DNA from: Coptis chinensis | Lineage: Eukaryota > Streptophyta > Magnoliopsida > Ranunculales > Ranunculaceae | Assembly: GCA_015680905.1 (NCBI GenBank) | Contig: CM027377.1 | Location: 28,606,501-28,670,500 of the forward strand | Length of the DNA stretch: 64,000 nt | Direction: 5' to 3' | Shown: positions 34,652-46,574 of the stretch, one piece after another | How positions within the stretch are numbered: the stretch's first letter is position 1 | Layout of the letters: each line of letters opens with the position of its first letter | Notes under the pieces: model-generated | Told to the model about the DNA's origin: nothing | Databases searched by the model: none | What the model saw: only the letters and a program-made list of their open reading frames with translations | Program-made: the position numbers and the translations under genes

Positions 34652-36559
34652 CAACTCCCAACTAGCCATTTGCTAGTCTCTTAGCAAATAAGATAAAAAA
34701 ATAGATAAGTGATCAAAATCACCTCCTAATAACAAAAATAAAATCTTAACTCATTTTCGCAGGCATCGCGATTGCATTTACCATATGCAACAAGGCTTTA
34801 AACATTTAAGTTCCCCAAAAAGGACGAGTTATAGTCTCGTGAGGGTTTTCAGGTGATATACCCACAAAATCAATCAATAGCATGATAGTATTTTTCAGAG
34901 AGAGAAATTCCTTACCCACTTAGTGGTTACTCCAATAGAAAGTCTCCATTGCTAACTACATTGCTACAAAGACTCATAGATTATGATGGGAGATAGTAAA
35001 AATTGACAAAATTCTCAATCAAGGCTTATGTGTGTACTTAGTCAATCTCATATACTCTCCTATCCAAGAAACGGAATCCTTAGTTTACTATAGGTAGATA
35101 ATCTCGACTTTCAATCCTCACCGGTCATACTCTCAAAAAAAGAATCTCTCAGAAGATGGTCTACTATTTTACCTCATGTATGTGGGAAAAAGAATAGTGA
35201 ATACAAACATCCCACATACTACCTTGAAAAACGGACTTGGATGAAATTAGTCTCATGGAAAGAATGTCAATCACATATGAAGTGTCGGGGTCCTTCACTT
35301 TAGCATCCTCTCACCTATTCTAGACTTAGTACCATCTTGTAATGATAAGTCATGGGTTGTAACTTGGCTTGGGTATTGGTTTATGAAGGAAAGGTAAAAA
35401 GGATTCTAAGGTTGTTTCTGAAAACACTAAGGGTTTTGCTTCTTTCTTTGGAAGATTTCTTCAAATTACGTATTGAGAAAAAATTTCCTTTCTCTTAGCT
35501 TTTCCATCCATTTTTTTTTTTTTTTTTTTTTTTTTAAAGCTTCGGGTATATCCTTGATTAGTAATTTGGATATGCTTGTTTCCCACTAGCTTCTTTCACT
35601 TTGAAATGAATGATGGGCTTCATTGTATCTCTCGATATTTCCTTGTAATCTTCCTTTTTGTGGTCTTTCTTCCTCTTTTGTGCCCCTCGTATTCTCGAAA
35701 ACATATGGGTATGGCTGATAAAGATTTTGGCTATACTCTTTGTCCGAGTCGGGTAAAGGGTTTTATGAAAGAAAATGGCTTATTGTAAGGCTCAAAAGGG
35801 TTTAACATGATGGTCCTACTAGGTGGGATAAAGGCTGAATGGGTTCACTACTTGACTTATCAGTATGATACTCTGTTTCGAATAGACTACAAGACATAAT
35901 GGCTATCTCCCCAGTTGATGTCACTTCGTGATTAACCAAATCAATAAATAATGAGACTATATTATAACGACATAAAGAACTGAAAGATGTTGAGTCACTA
36001 AGACTTCGGATTTTTTTTAAATAAGAACTCTCCAAAGAATGGGTATAAAGCTCAAGTCTCACGGGCTAAGTCTAAAAATTCTACTTCCAGTTTACTAGGG
36101 GTTTAAATCTCTCTTCTATCAAAAGTATACAAAACTGATCAAGTATTATGGTGGTGCCTTGATAAAGAATTCTATCAACAAGAACTATGTCCGAGCATAA
36201 TAAATAGTCTAAGCGGTAATGAAATCAATAATATCAACTATCTATCAAACTCAACACTAAGCAGTATAGAATATATATCCCGGACTCATCATTAAAATTT
36301 ATTTTTCTCATCATCGATATAGAAACAAAAATATTTTTGTTTTGAAAACTAATTTTCGAAATTCATTTCTCAAGTACACCCTCCCCCAACTTAACATATG
36401 CATTGTCCTCAATGTATAGAAATTAAGTAAATGAAATGAATGAGAAAAAGGGAAGATGTTACCATTGATGCCGAATTTTTAGGTCTTTTTACGTCAGATC
36501 CCTAAGACGTAATGTGAGTACTTTAAAGTCAGATTCTCAAGACTTTATATCATGCATTA
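34652..36559 (-). other. Element E polypurine tract and long 3' untranslated region
   Basis: Sense AGTTGGGAGTTG abuts the LTR. The block at 34740-34860 (ATGCAACAAGGCTTTAAAC, CTCGTGAGGG) is homologous to the 3' regions of B-D. A sense GAGGACAATGCATATG and GTTGGGGGAGGGTG at 36376-36412 is a second PPT-like signature just after the coding region. A 25-base T run lies at 35511-35535. No gene. Confidence 0.75.
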
Positions 36560-37257
36560 TCAATTTGGAGTGAGGAGATTAGATTTTCTCACCCAAATCT
36601 GACGAATGTTTGGAGGGCGAGGAGGTCTCACCTTGTGGGTCATCAAAAATACTCCTTGATATGCTGGAAAGATTGTTGGTGAAGTTGCTTCTCTACCTTG
36701 AACTATTTCAGGTCTGATGATTTTGTGATAGGCCTTGTGGTTCCTCTGTGTAGAAGATTGACGAAAATCTTTCTTTCTAACAGGACAATAATATCTGATG
36801 TGCCCTTTACCACCACAAGATCTTGATAATATCCGGTATCGACTCACGACTCAAAGGTGGTTGGTAGACTGTTTCACATACTTCTCTCGTTCAGACAATG
36901 ATGGTGTAGAAGAGGCTTCAACAGTGCAATGCTTATTATCAATATGGTCCACTTTTTGCTTTAGAAGACTCATTTCAGTTTCTAGATTCTGTTGTTTTTC
37001 CAAAACTTTTTTAAGCTGATTCTGTAGTAACTGATTTTTCTGAGCGTAAGTATGTTGTTCATCCTGAAATGTAGAGTTCATCTTCTCAAGGTATGATACT
37101 CTCTCTGTCAATTTTCCATTATGCTCACTTAAATCCTGAATTTTCTGCAGAGATTCTAAGAACATGGCTAGCAACGCCTCTGTGGTGTGGTTCTCAGGTT
37201 CATCATAGTTTTTTGTAGATTGAGCACTTTCAATTGTATCTTCGAATGGGACGAATT
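36560..37257 (-). pseudogene. Captured copia-gag-like coiled coil and zinc knuckle, in phase with E Gag-Pro
   Basis: After the protease stop at 37259 the same frame continues: LAMFLESLQKIQDLSEHNGK, a heptad-rich helix (NQLLQNQLKKVLEKQQNLET), then after one TGA a zinc knuckle CGGKGHIRYYCP (C, H, C retained; the first Cys of CCHC is Ser-Cys shifted) and PPRPPNIRQIWVRKSNLL. The last block closely resembles the segment just before the protease in SIRE/Maximus-type copia polyproteins (PP-IRQIWVRK-DL). This region is absent from A-D. It appears to be a piece of a copia gag joined to an Athila-like Gag-Pro; a coiled coil and RNA-binding knuckle could add particle or RNA contacts. Two in-frame stops (37259, about 36849) remain. 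Confidence 0.7.
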
Positions 37258-37258
37258 C

Positions 37259-38338
37259 TTATATCATGCTATCAAGGAAGTACACCTCTCCACCTTCGGC
37301 TTCATCACAATCCTTATGCAACAGTTGAAAGATATTTATGTCCATGGACATCTTACCAAAGTTAATCTTCATTTCACCGTTGTGACAATTTATCAAAGCT
37401 TTTGCGGTAGCGAGGAAAGGTCGGCCTAGAATAATTGGAATTTTATCAAAGGCTTCCTGGGTGTCTATCACAATGAAATCCACTGGATAGTAGAAATCGG
37501 CTACTTGAACAAGAACATCCTCAACTATGCCTCTGGGAATCTTGGTAGAACGGTCAGCTAACTTCAATTTGACTTTTGTAGGCTTTAGGTTCTCCAGGCC
37601 CAACGCTTGGTACACATGATATGACAAGAGATTAACACTAGCACCAAGGTCTAAGAGAGCATTACCCGTGAATTTTTCTCCTATCCTGCATGATATTGTA
37701 GGACTTCCTGGATCTTTGAGCTTGACTGGAGCTTGCTGATGGATAATAGATGTTGTTTGTCCAGCTAGAAATGCTCGCTTTGGAACATGAGTACTTCTCT
37801 TTATGTTGCATGCATCCTTCAAGAATTTGGCATATGATGGCAACTGCTTGATCGCTTTGAGAAAGGGGATATTGATGTTATCTTTCTCAAATGCCTCCTT
37901 CATCTCTAAAAATTGCTTGTCCTTTTTGCTTTGAGCAAAAAACATAGGAAAAGGTGCCTTTGGTACAAACACATCAGCATGTGTTTGCTCTTCTTTCTCT
38001 TTGGCTTTCTTGCATATCTTGTCTTGGTCATCTTGACAAATGGGAGTGGAAAGGATTTTCCCCACTTCCTTTTGAACTTTATTTGAAATCTTGACCGATT
38101 GCTCTGTAGCAATGTCATCATGAGAAGGTAAGTCAACCTTGTTGTCTATTTTCAATCCTGATCTGAGAGTAGTAACTGAGCTGACATGATCATGGAGGTG
38201 ATCAGTACTAGCAGTTGTCCCAATGTGGCATACATCTTTACTCTTCGATATTTGTTCCAATAAGCTAGGTTGAGTTGCTTGTGTCTTTACAGACAAAGCA
38301 GTGGTGAGTTGGTCGACCTTAGCCTCTAGAGACTCCAT
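37259..38338 (-). pseudogene. Element E aspartic protease region
   Basis: Frame begins MESLEAKVDQLTTALSV and reaches AVSSVTTLRSG-type linker (SVTTLRSGLKID), PFLKAIKQLPSYAKFLKDAC, the active site LLDLGASVNLLSYHVYQAL, KIPRGIVEDVLVQVADFYY and IPIILGRPFLATAKALINC. DLGAS is the usual Athila variant of D-[ST]-G. Open from 38338 to 37259 and in the same frame as gag upstream, separated only by a stop near 38414. Confidence 0.9.
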
Positions 38339-38339
38339 T

Positions 38340-39673
38340 CTAGAACATTGACTTGCCTGAAATTGTTGGAGATTGAGCTGAGACTGTGCAAGAAGCTCTA
38401 AAACACTTTCAAATTTCTAATTTTTCTGTGAAAGCAAAGTAATAGCATTCTCCAGGTTAGCAGGTGTGGCATAATTTCTCCTAGGATCAGGCACTAACTC
38501 TCCACTTGTATTAGAATTCTGCTGAGAGTATAATTGTTGTTGAGGAACCAATTGTGAAACTTGACTTGTCTGTGGAATATAACTTTGATATTGAGAACCA
38601 GGGGGTCCAGCGTTCTGTCTACAATAATTGCCTTGAAAGTTATTACCACCTTGGTTGGGCCTCTGAAATGAGTTAATATTGTACTCTCCAACTGATGCAT
38701 GTTGATAGTAACCAGGACATTCTAGAGTTGCATGGGAAGTGTCTGAACAAACTTCACAGTATCGGCTAGCTTGCATGATTGGGAGAGATTTAGCATGAGA
38801 CTTGTTGATCTTGGAGGGATTCATGGAGAACTGGTTGAATTTCTTACTCAATGTTTCAATGCTGGTGGCCAGGCTGGCCAATGTAGACTTCAGTTCTTGA
38901 TCTGATTGTTCATGTGCTTGGTAACCAAATTGCTTTGGCTCCCCCTCCATGCTAGTGACATCCTCGTTGCTAGTAGTCCACTGTTGTGTTTCTTCAGCTA
39001 AATTCTCGAGAAAGTTGTAAGCTTCCTCTCCATCCATCGATGTAAACTTGCCTTTGTGCATTGACTGTATCATCTGCTTGTTCATCATCGAGAGTCCTCG
39101 ATAGAAAAAATGAGCCAGTGTGCTCTTTTAGTATCCATGATGTGGACATGAGACTAGCAGATTATTGAATTTCTCCCAGCTTTGATGATATTCTTCAGTC
39201 ACCTTCCCTTTGAAATTGCTAATGGCTTGTTGCATGGCATCTGTCTTCTGGGGTGGGTAGAACTTGTTCATAAACTTTGTTCTCAACTTCTCCCAGTTAT
39301 CTATTGAATTGATCGGCTGTGCAGTTAACCATTCAGAGTCTTTACCTTCGAGTGAGAGCGGAAAAAGAATCAACTTGATACTCTCTTCTTTGATATTCTG
39401 GTTCTTGAAAGTTCTGAGGACTGATAGAAATTTGTTCATGTGAACATATGGCTGAACATTGTCTGAACCATTAAACTTTGGAAGCATAGAGATTATTGAT
39501 GCTTTAAGTTCAAACTGGTTAGATTCTGTCTCTTGAAAAACAATACTGCTTGGTGGGTCTCCAATGATTGATGAATAGAAATCACTCAGCTTCTTCCTCT
39601 GTTGTGCTTGCATGGGTGGGATAGTTTCAGGATTATTGGTGTCCACAACACCTCCATCATTGTATGCGGCCAT
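38340..39673 (-). pseudogene. Element E gag
   Basis: Start at 39673 (MAAYNDGGVVDTNN). Capsid region: KLSDFYSSIIGDPPSSIVFQ, ASIISMLPKFNGSDNVQPYV, EWLTAQPINSIDNWEKLRTK and SWEKFNNLLVSCPHHGY. A zinc knuckle CEVCSDTSHATLEC (C-x2-C-x4-H-x4-C) follows, then a Gln/Asn-rich tract. Two stops (near 39126 and 38414) but no frameshift, unlike the gag copies in A, C and D. Diverged from those copies, supporting a separate family. Confidence 0.9.
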
Positions 39674-40253
39674 TGTATCAATCTCGTCTAGTATTCTTGC
39701 TATGCGAAGATGATGAAAACTATCCTACTATGCTTGAATGCAATTAAACTAATATGCAACTATTCTAAATTATACTAATATGCAAAACTACTTTTCTTCA
39801 ACTGGGTTGGGCTTTGCAGCTAGTATCTCGCCCGTTGTCTAAAGCTGTCTCTTCTAGGGTTATGGTGAATCACTTGGATTGCTTAAGTACCACGTCCCAC
39901 AGACGATAGTCTGTTTGTCAAGATTCACACAAGAAACACTAGAGTTTGATATTTCGCTGTGTTGGCTTACAACTTCAATTGTTGAAAAGGTCCTAAATGC
40001 AATTATACTAGAAAGCAATAAAACTAAACTATGATGCAACTATACTAAGAAAGCAATAAAACTAAACTATGATGCAACTATACTAAGAATGAAATAAAAA
40101 GAATGAAGATTCAACTAACCTGGATGGTAGATCTTGTCTTCGAGATGCCCTTCAAGCTTCTCTCTTTCTCAAAAGGATGGATGATGCGGCTAATTATACC
40201 TCAATATCCAAAGTTCTAATCTTGAAAGAAAACGTTAAACATAAACAACTTAA

Positions 40254-40271
40254 AACTGCAGCGGCGCCATT
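40254..40271 (-). other. Primer binding site of element E
   Basis: Sense AATGGCGCCGCTGCAGTT directly after the 5' LTR end GGCTGGTCA. TGGCGCCG fits the 3' end of plant tRNA-Asp, the usual Athila primer. Confidence 0.82.
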
Positions 40272-41945
40272 TGACCAGCCTCTTTTTGTGTGTGAGATGT
40301 GGTATATGGATGATGTAGATAGATGATGGTCGTTGAACAAAAAGAAGCGTATCAAAACCTAATTATCCCTCAATAAGTAAAGGATGAGTAGGGTATCGTT
40401 CCACTTTTAAGTGTATGTTTATATGAAGGACAGGACTGGAAAGGGGGTTTGAGGGATTAAAAACTATAACTGTAGAGATTTTAGATTCTAATGCTAAACT
40501 AAACTAAACTAACTAAACTTATACTAAAGCTAAGAATTGGAAATAGGGAGAGAATATGAGAGAGATAGATTCAAGAGATTCAAATCCACCAATGCTTTTG
40601 ATTCAATGACCTTTTGCTTCATGTTGTTCTCCAAGTAGACTACAATCGGGCAATTGAGCGAGTGTCGATGCCCTCTTGGATGAAACATCGTTAACAATTA
40701 ACTCTACTCAAGGTTGTTCTTATGTTCATGTTACTAGTATCTTCTTTCCTTTTATGTGAGCTTGGGCAGCTATTCAATGAATCACCATCTAAGACAAACA
40801 CAAGGAATACTTCCCTTACTCTAAAACACTACACAATTAGAAGAAAAGTAGAGAATAATAGTATAATATTCAATTACAATAAATAAAACTCTATTCTAGC
40901 ATTATATTCAATTGCAATAAATAAAAGCATGTTACTAGCAAATATATTCAATTGCAATAAATAAAACCCTAAACTAGCATGATATTCAATTGTAATAAAT
41001 AAAAACCTTAATCTATACTTCCATCCCCTAGTGTGGGCAATGGAACTAATAACTAAAAACATAAAGAACTAACCTGATTGAAGAACACCATAAACCAGAA
41101 GAATCATTAAACCTTAAGCACCGGCTTCATCTCCTCCCTTGAAGGAGAAGATTAGCCTTCCATAAAGAAGGAAGAATACGAAGAACGAGAAGAAGAAGAG
41201 TCGAAGAACATAAGACTAGAAAGACTAATTTATTAAGACTCAGCTAGTTAAAACCGATCTTTTATTATTAATATAATCTCTCTCTGCCTCAAGTTCTGGA
41301 GACAAGAATATAAGTGAATTGGCCAATTACATGAGGCACTTAGGTCCTCTATTTATAGGGGTTACAATGAGCTCTAGTAGCATTCCAAACCGTCATTTGT
41401 TTCCTAATACAAATAGACTTCTTTCAGAGTCCAACTTCATGTCCAAAACTGAGAAGGAATTGGCTACACTGTCGATTCATGCGTCTGGATGCATTATTCA
41501 TGCGCCCCAGACTTAATCAATGCGTCTGGACGCTCGATCTATGCGTCCCAGATGCAATCAATGCGACTGGACGCTCGATCCATGCATCCCAGACGTATAA
41601 GCCGATTTTCTCTCTTCTGCTCTATCCTTCTATCCTCTTTTACGGGCTTTGGTCCAAGCAACGAATCCTTTGGCCTTGGGCTTCCAAATAGGCTTAAAAT
41701 AGGTCCAAGTCGCATCTTTAATAGCTCCAATTCCTTAGCCTTCTCCATGATTGTCCACGGGCCTCCCATGTGATCTTTAATGCTCCGAATTGCTTCGTTT
41801 TACCCCATTTTCTCTAATATTCTACAAAACTGTCTTTTTCACCTGTAGAATCTTAAAACATAACTTATAAACACTATTAGTCCACTAAGATGGCTGAACA
41901 AGAGGCATAATTGAGGGTTAAATAGCACTTTTTGAGTACTTATCA
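40272..41945 (-). repeat. Element E 5' LTR
   Basis: Plus reading TGACCAGCCTCTTT to GAGTACTTATCA, 1674 bases, partner of 33023-34651. A sense TATA candidate CCCTATAAATAGAGG lies at 41347-41361. Confidence 0.95.
41476..41600. repeat. Minisatellite in the E LTR, second copy
   Basis: Same GCGTCTGGACGCTCGATC / GCGTCCCAGAC units as 34165-34310, with a different number and order of units. Confidence 0.82.
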
Positions 41946-41950
41946 GTAAC
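41946..41950. repeat. Target-site duplication of element E, right
   Basis: GTAAC, partner of 33018-33022. Confidence 0.95.
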
Positions 41951-43610
41951 CGATAATACTAGTAATGAATATGAAAATGTAGGTGAGCTAAATGCCATCA
42001 CCACTCTCCGTTCTGGCAGAGTGGTTGATAACAAAGTAACTATGCCTATAGTTACCCCACCAGTAGCCCTTACACCTGCTATTTTTTACTAGATACCGAA
42101 ATAGAAACTAAAGAGCCTACCACCGTAGAGGTACCGGTTCACAACCTAACCTAAAACGAAAAGCCAAGGTTAAACATCCAGGTGATATATATGCTAAATA
42201 TAGAGAGAAACCACCGTTTCCACAAAAATTAGCCATGTTAACTAGGGATACAAATTATAAGGAGATTAGGGATGTTTTCAAGAATCTAACTATAAACCTT
42301 CCCTTCCTCGAAGCTATTAAAAAGCTACCACACCATGCTAAGTTTCTTAAGGAGTTGTGTACTACTAGGCGTAAGACCAATATACCAAAAGACGCCTTTT
42401 TAACAAAACAATTCCCAACTCTATCTGAACATAATGGAATTGTTAAGTACAAGGACCACCGGTCGCCCCATCTTGTCTAATGCACGCGTTAGGAGATTCC
42501 TATACGACGACCGCGTTATTAGACCTGGGGGCTAGTGTTAACTTACTCCCGTTTTATTTGTATAGACAAATAGGACTAGACGAGATGCAACCCACTAAAA
42601 TGACGTTGCAATTAGCTGATCGGTCTATTAAGTATCCTAAAGGTGTGGTCGAAAATGTGCTGGTAAAAGTTCAGGATTTCTACTATCCGGCTGATTTTGT
42701 CATCCTCGATCTGAGTAATTCGCTAACGACTCACTCATCCCCATCAACTTAGGGCGCCCTTTCCCGGCAACCCCAATGTGCTCATTAATTGTCCGCGATG
42801 GTTCGATGTCCATGTCTTTTAGCCATCTTCTTTGTTGAAGTAAATGTTTTAAAACAAAGACACATTTACCCGATTAGCCTATGGATGGAGAGGTTAGCAT
42901 GATCGAGAGCTTAATTTCGAGATTATTTCAACAACACGTTCCCTGATAATCATATGCCCAAATTTCTTTCCTTTGGAAGTTCAGACTCCAACATTTTCAT
43001 CCCTACACTAGTCGATACACATATTATGGATGAGGATGAGATAGATGACTTTCTCAAAGATATAGAGGACTACCATAGTAATGTGGATATGACCAATCTA
43101 GATGAGGAATTCGATGAGTTTCTTAGAGCAGGTGATGATTCACCCTATCAAGAACTACTTTGCACAACATCCACCTCGACTCCCCTCCTTCCACCCTTTC
43201 AAAGGAATCTCGAGTTTGCACTCGATCATTTTGTTTCTCCCATTAGCTTCATAATTTTTAAATCCACCTAGTAAACAAATACTTTGAAGGACAAACCATT
43301 TGACACCTTCATTTTCAGACTTGAGACAGTCCTACCTACACCATGAATGAGTTTTGTGCTAAACCCACATCCTCATTATTTACATGCTTTCCTTCTACAA
43401 CTTATCTATATCCACCATATCTTCCACAACCATTCACTTTTCCACACTTATTCACTAGGACACCCTCTCGTTCAAAGATGAAAAAGAAGGTGCATGCTAG
43501 GTTACGTTATAGGTCTATCCGACTTCGCTTTCAGTTCACTAGGTTGCGTCATAGGAAATCTTGGTGCTTGATTGTGTTTGGATATGTTTTCTGTGATATT
43601 TATTTATAGA
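41951..43610 (+). pseudogene. Athila protease and family-specific tail, element D
   Basis: Continues D's Gag-Pro after E: GELNAITTLRSGRVVDN-like linker, EIRDVFKNLTINLPFLEAI, then after a frameshift near 42470 LLDLGASVNLLPFYLYRQIG with the usual DLGAS, and KYPKGVVENVLVKVQDFYY. Further frameshifts follow near 42720. The tail retains PPFQRNLEFALDHFV, MNEFCAKPTSS and the basic KKKVHARLRYRSIRLRFQFT segment. The coding part ends at 43609. RT is absent, as in C and B. Confidence 0.85.
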
Positions 43611-43741
43611 ATGATCCACACCTATTTCGGTTGTTGATATATGATAAACTGCATGTTCATACATATGTTTAGATAAAGTCTCAAGTATCTGACTATAAAT
43701 GACTCAATTTTTTGTATTTGGTGCATTTTCTTTCATTTCCA

Positions 43742-43835
43742 TATATTGGTGAGTGCACCATTAAGGTAACCGGGCCCTCCCTATGGAGTGTGTGGCTGTA
43801 AGTACCGGATCCTAAGTCCACGTTTAACGTAATTC
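43742..43835 (+). promoter_or_regulatory. Conserved non-coding block, element D
   Basis: Sense copy: AAGGTAACCGGGCCCTCCC, GTGTGTGGCTGTAAGTACCG, GATCCTAAGTCCACGTTTAA. See the copies at 25825 and 55285. GGCTGTAAGTACC is a candidate splice donor for a shorter mRNA carrying ORF X or Y. Confidence 0.7.
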
Positions 43836-43926
43836 ACGTTTTCCACTCTTGCATATTTTCTCAGATTTTTTAGGCATGTTTCTCTATGGGGTGAATTATG
43901 TCCTTATTGCTTATTGTTTTTCCTTT

Positions 43927-43990
43927 AAAAAAAAAAAAAAAAAAAAAAAAATTTTCTAAACTCTGTTGTAAAAAATCTGTTTGGGGGTCT
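43927..43990 (+). other. A-run and PPT-like motif after the protease tail, element D
   Basis: A run of about 25 A, then TCTGTTTGGGGGTCT at 43976-43990. The equivalent motif in C and B lies at 25591 and 55081. Confidence 0.7.
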
Positions 43991-44317
43991 TTGTGTTTCC
44001 ATCCTAGAATGTTTTAGGTCCCATTAGAGTTGCTTAGGCCGTTTAATTGTATTCCGATTCGGGTTGACATTATCTATGAATTTAGAGTTCATTCGTTCGC
44101 ATAACTTACATCATGCACGCACTTCAAGACATTTTCCACTATCTTATATGTCATCTACGGTCGAATAGAGTGTTTTATGGATCATTGGATTGGAAATTCT
44201 CTCCTGATCATTTCCATATCTCATTCGCAAAAATCGGACCGGTAACGAAGCGGCAAATTTAGTTTGAAGTTGCGCTAAAAATCGACAAAAGTCGAAATAT
44301 CAAAAATTGGGCTTGGG

Positions 44318-44617
44318 CCCAACTCGCGCGCACCTACAGCACACCTGCGCCCCTTGCTCCACATCAACAGTCGTGACTTCATCTTCTCAAAACCTAAAAC
44401 CAAAAATTAAAAAGGAACCTAATTAAACCCACACCCACAGTTCAAATCAACTTCAAATCCTCTCTAAAATCTTTCCACCACCACCTCCACCAAGTTAAAT
44501 CACCAAAAACCACCGAAAAATAAAGAAATTCACGCTGCCGCGCCACCACACCACCACCACCATCGTTTTTTGTGAGGTTGTCCCTCATTGCTTCCCCACT
44601 ACATTCCAAACACTCCA
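44318..44617 (+). other. Leader of ORF X, element D
   Basis: CTCGCGCGCACCTACAGCAC and ACCTGCGCCCC resemble the GCGC repeats before gag and ORF Y. A C- and A-rich untranslated stretch then runs to the ATG at 44618. Confidence 0.55.
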
Positions 44618-45770
44618 ATGGCTCAACAACGTCGAATTTTGCCGAGCAAGCATTTACTGGCGACCACTTCGCGCTGTTTTATGGTGACGAAATGGTTAGT
44701 AGAGATTGGAATAGCTTGTGGTACTCCACCAACGCCTTCTACCACGAAGAGTTAGTCCGACGGTTTTACAACACAAGGGAGTTGGATGGGAGTAGAATTT
44801 TTATTACGGTGGCGAAGAAGAGGAAAGAAGTAACTACTGGGTTGTTGGCTGAGATTCTAGGCATTTTGCCTAGAATCCATCTGGATGCCACGTTACAGGA
44901 GTCCCAATATAATGGGATAGATCCTTTGATGAACGCGACTATTACCAATCGGAGCTACAATACAAGCTCGCATTATGTTCGCCAGGCATCCCTCGAAACC
45001 CACCGGTGCCGCAGCGGCTCGATGGATTGGGTTGGTCGAACGTCCTAGGGAAGGAGAAGGTCAGCGACATCGGTCTGAACTGCCTCCACATTCTATGGAT
45101 ACTCCAGGAGCAGAAGTACGAGTTCTGCATTTTGGAGTTTTTGCTTAACATGATTAGGGGAGTGGGAAAGTCTATTTCACCTCTCCCTGTTTTGATAACC
45201 ATGATCATGCTGAAGTTGAGAGCGACTCCGACGTCTGATAAGATTTACCTCACCCTACACCGAAATCCTCGTATTTATAAGGATTGTGTCCAACGAGTTT
45301 GGAGGTTGTCTGAGGATAGGGTAGAGGACGAGGAGGATGGTGGAAATGAGAATGACTCAGAGGATGAGGAGGACTTGACTTGTTTTGATGCTGATGCTTT
45401 GGAGAGGTGTAGTTTAGAGGTAGAACGTATGGCTGTGATTCATCGTGGCATGCGTTCACTCAATACTATCTGCGAAGACCTCCGGACTCGACATGCTACT
45501 ATGCACCATAACTTCGAGATTCGTACCCAGCGAGAAGATGAGCGGTGGGAACAGATAAGGGCTGAGCTGGAATCTCAGCGCCAGTTCCGAGCCGATATGC
45601 TTGCACGCTTTCCACCTCACAGGGATTCTTTTTCTGAGGATACATCATCAAGGCATGAGTGTCGTCGCCGAAAGACGAATGGTGCTGGCCCATCGGGAGC
45701 TCAGGAGCCATCTCCGGAGCGTGTGCCCTCCGCTACCAGTACCGACGTGTTTAGGGATAGTATAGCTTGA
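44618..45770 (+). pseudogene. ORF X of element D
   Basis: Start ATG 44618 by comparison with C (MAQQRRILP / MALRRRILP). One-base loss near 44645 and a frameshift near 45005 split it. Conserved blocks: FALFYGDEMVSRDWNSLWYS, EILGILPRIHLDATLQESQY, DIGLNCLHILWILQEQKYEF and GKSISPLPVLITMIMLK. Then a strongly acidic stretch (EDEEDGGNENDSEDEEDL), a helical Arg/Glu-rich stretch (FEIRTQREDERWEQIRAELE) and a basic end (SSRHECRRRKTNGAGPSGAQ). About 385 residues in total. No metal-binding or catalytic signature seen. The acidic-helical-basic layout suits a nucleic-acid or protein-binding role rather than an enzyme; unproven. Confidence 0.72.
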
Positions 45771-45930
45771 TGATTTTTATTTGTAGTTTTATTATTGTTA
45801 GTTATTTTAATGTAAGTTTTAATTCCGTAATTTGAATTTTGTAGTGAAAGGGCATTTAATGCCAATATTAATATAATGTCGCTATTTTCATCGTGCGTGG
45901 TTGTTTAATGTTGATCCCACTTCCCAAATT

Positions 45931-45942
45931 GTTTGGGGGTGG
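45931..45942 (+). other. PPT-like motif after ORF X, element D
   Basis: GTTTGGGGGTGG, identical in core to the polypurine tract, 160 bases past the ORF X stop. Confidence 0.75.
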
Positions 45943-46237
45943 TATTATTTAGTCCAGCATGATTTTTATATGACCCCCATTTTTTTTAGAAGTTATTTTG
46001 GAGTCAGGGTGAGAATATTGCCGATTAGGCATATCTATGAATAAATATCATGGTAGGATGAAATCTCAATAAAATAGGTAGGTTCTATCCTAAATTCAAC
46101 CTAAAAGATACTAGGGTTGTTTTAGAATAAAGAATATGAGTTGTTTCCATTTTCGGGTTTGGAAATTTTAGTATTTCCGGAAACTGCCGTAAAAGCTTTT
46201 TTGGCAACTTCCCGATTCGTTTTAGCAACTTAAAACC

Positions 46238-46245
46238 TATATAAA
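46238..46245 (+). promoter_or_regulatory. Internal TATA box upstream of ORF Y, element D
   Basis: CCTATATAAACTTCATTC, with a CACTCACAACCCACACTAC start-like region about 30 bases on and the ORF Y start about 330 bases downstream. Conserved in B and C. Confidence 0.62.
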
Positions 46246-46382
46246 CTTCATTCATTCTACACTCACAACCCACACTACACCTAACTTCTATCACTCACCT
46301 TTCACTCCCACGTTTCCCACGTTTCGTCTCATTTTTCAACCATCAGAACATCGGAGCGCACTTTCATCTACCATTTTTTCTG

Positions 46383-46500
46383 AAATTTTGCGCAGAGCGC
46401 TTTTTCTTCAAGCCGAAAGCACTGCACCCAAAACATTGTAAGTCAAAAACCCTGAGGCGCACCTGCGCCCAAGTGGAGCGCACCTGCGCCCTGACTTTCG
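46383..46500 (+). other. GCGC-rich leader of ORF Y, element D
   Basis: CGCAGAGCGC, GAGGCGCACCTGCGCCCAAG and TGGAGCGCACCTGCGCCCT: two clean copies of the GAGCGCACCTGCGCC unit. Confidence 0.75.
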
Positions 46501-46574
46501 TGGTCAAGAAAAATTCCAGTTTTCTGCGGGTTGTTCCCGGGTCATTCGCAGCTATTCCAAAGCATAATTTTGAG

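Larger units (their letters stand above)
33023..41945 (-). mobile_element. Element E: Athila-like non-autonomous retrotransposon with chimeric Gag-Pro
   Basis: 8.9 kb with perfect GTAAC duplications and LTRs 33023-34651 and 40272-41945. Minus-strand order: 5' LTR (41945-40272), primer site, gag, protease, a captured coiled-coil and zinc-knuckle segment, a long untranslated region, 3' LTR. No RT, RNase H or integrase. Its gag and LTRs differ clearly from A-D, so it is a separate family. It is the innermost insertion and its gag-to-zinc-knuckle frame holds phase throughout, so it is the youngest element here. Confidence 0.93.

Noticed and set aside
43927-43951. Poly(A) run as evidence of a retroposed mRNA end
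   Set aside because: No target duplication or transcript boundary adjoins it, and the homologous position in C and B is merely T/A-rich; more likely slippage.
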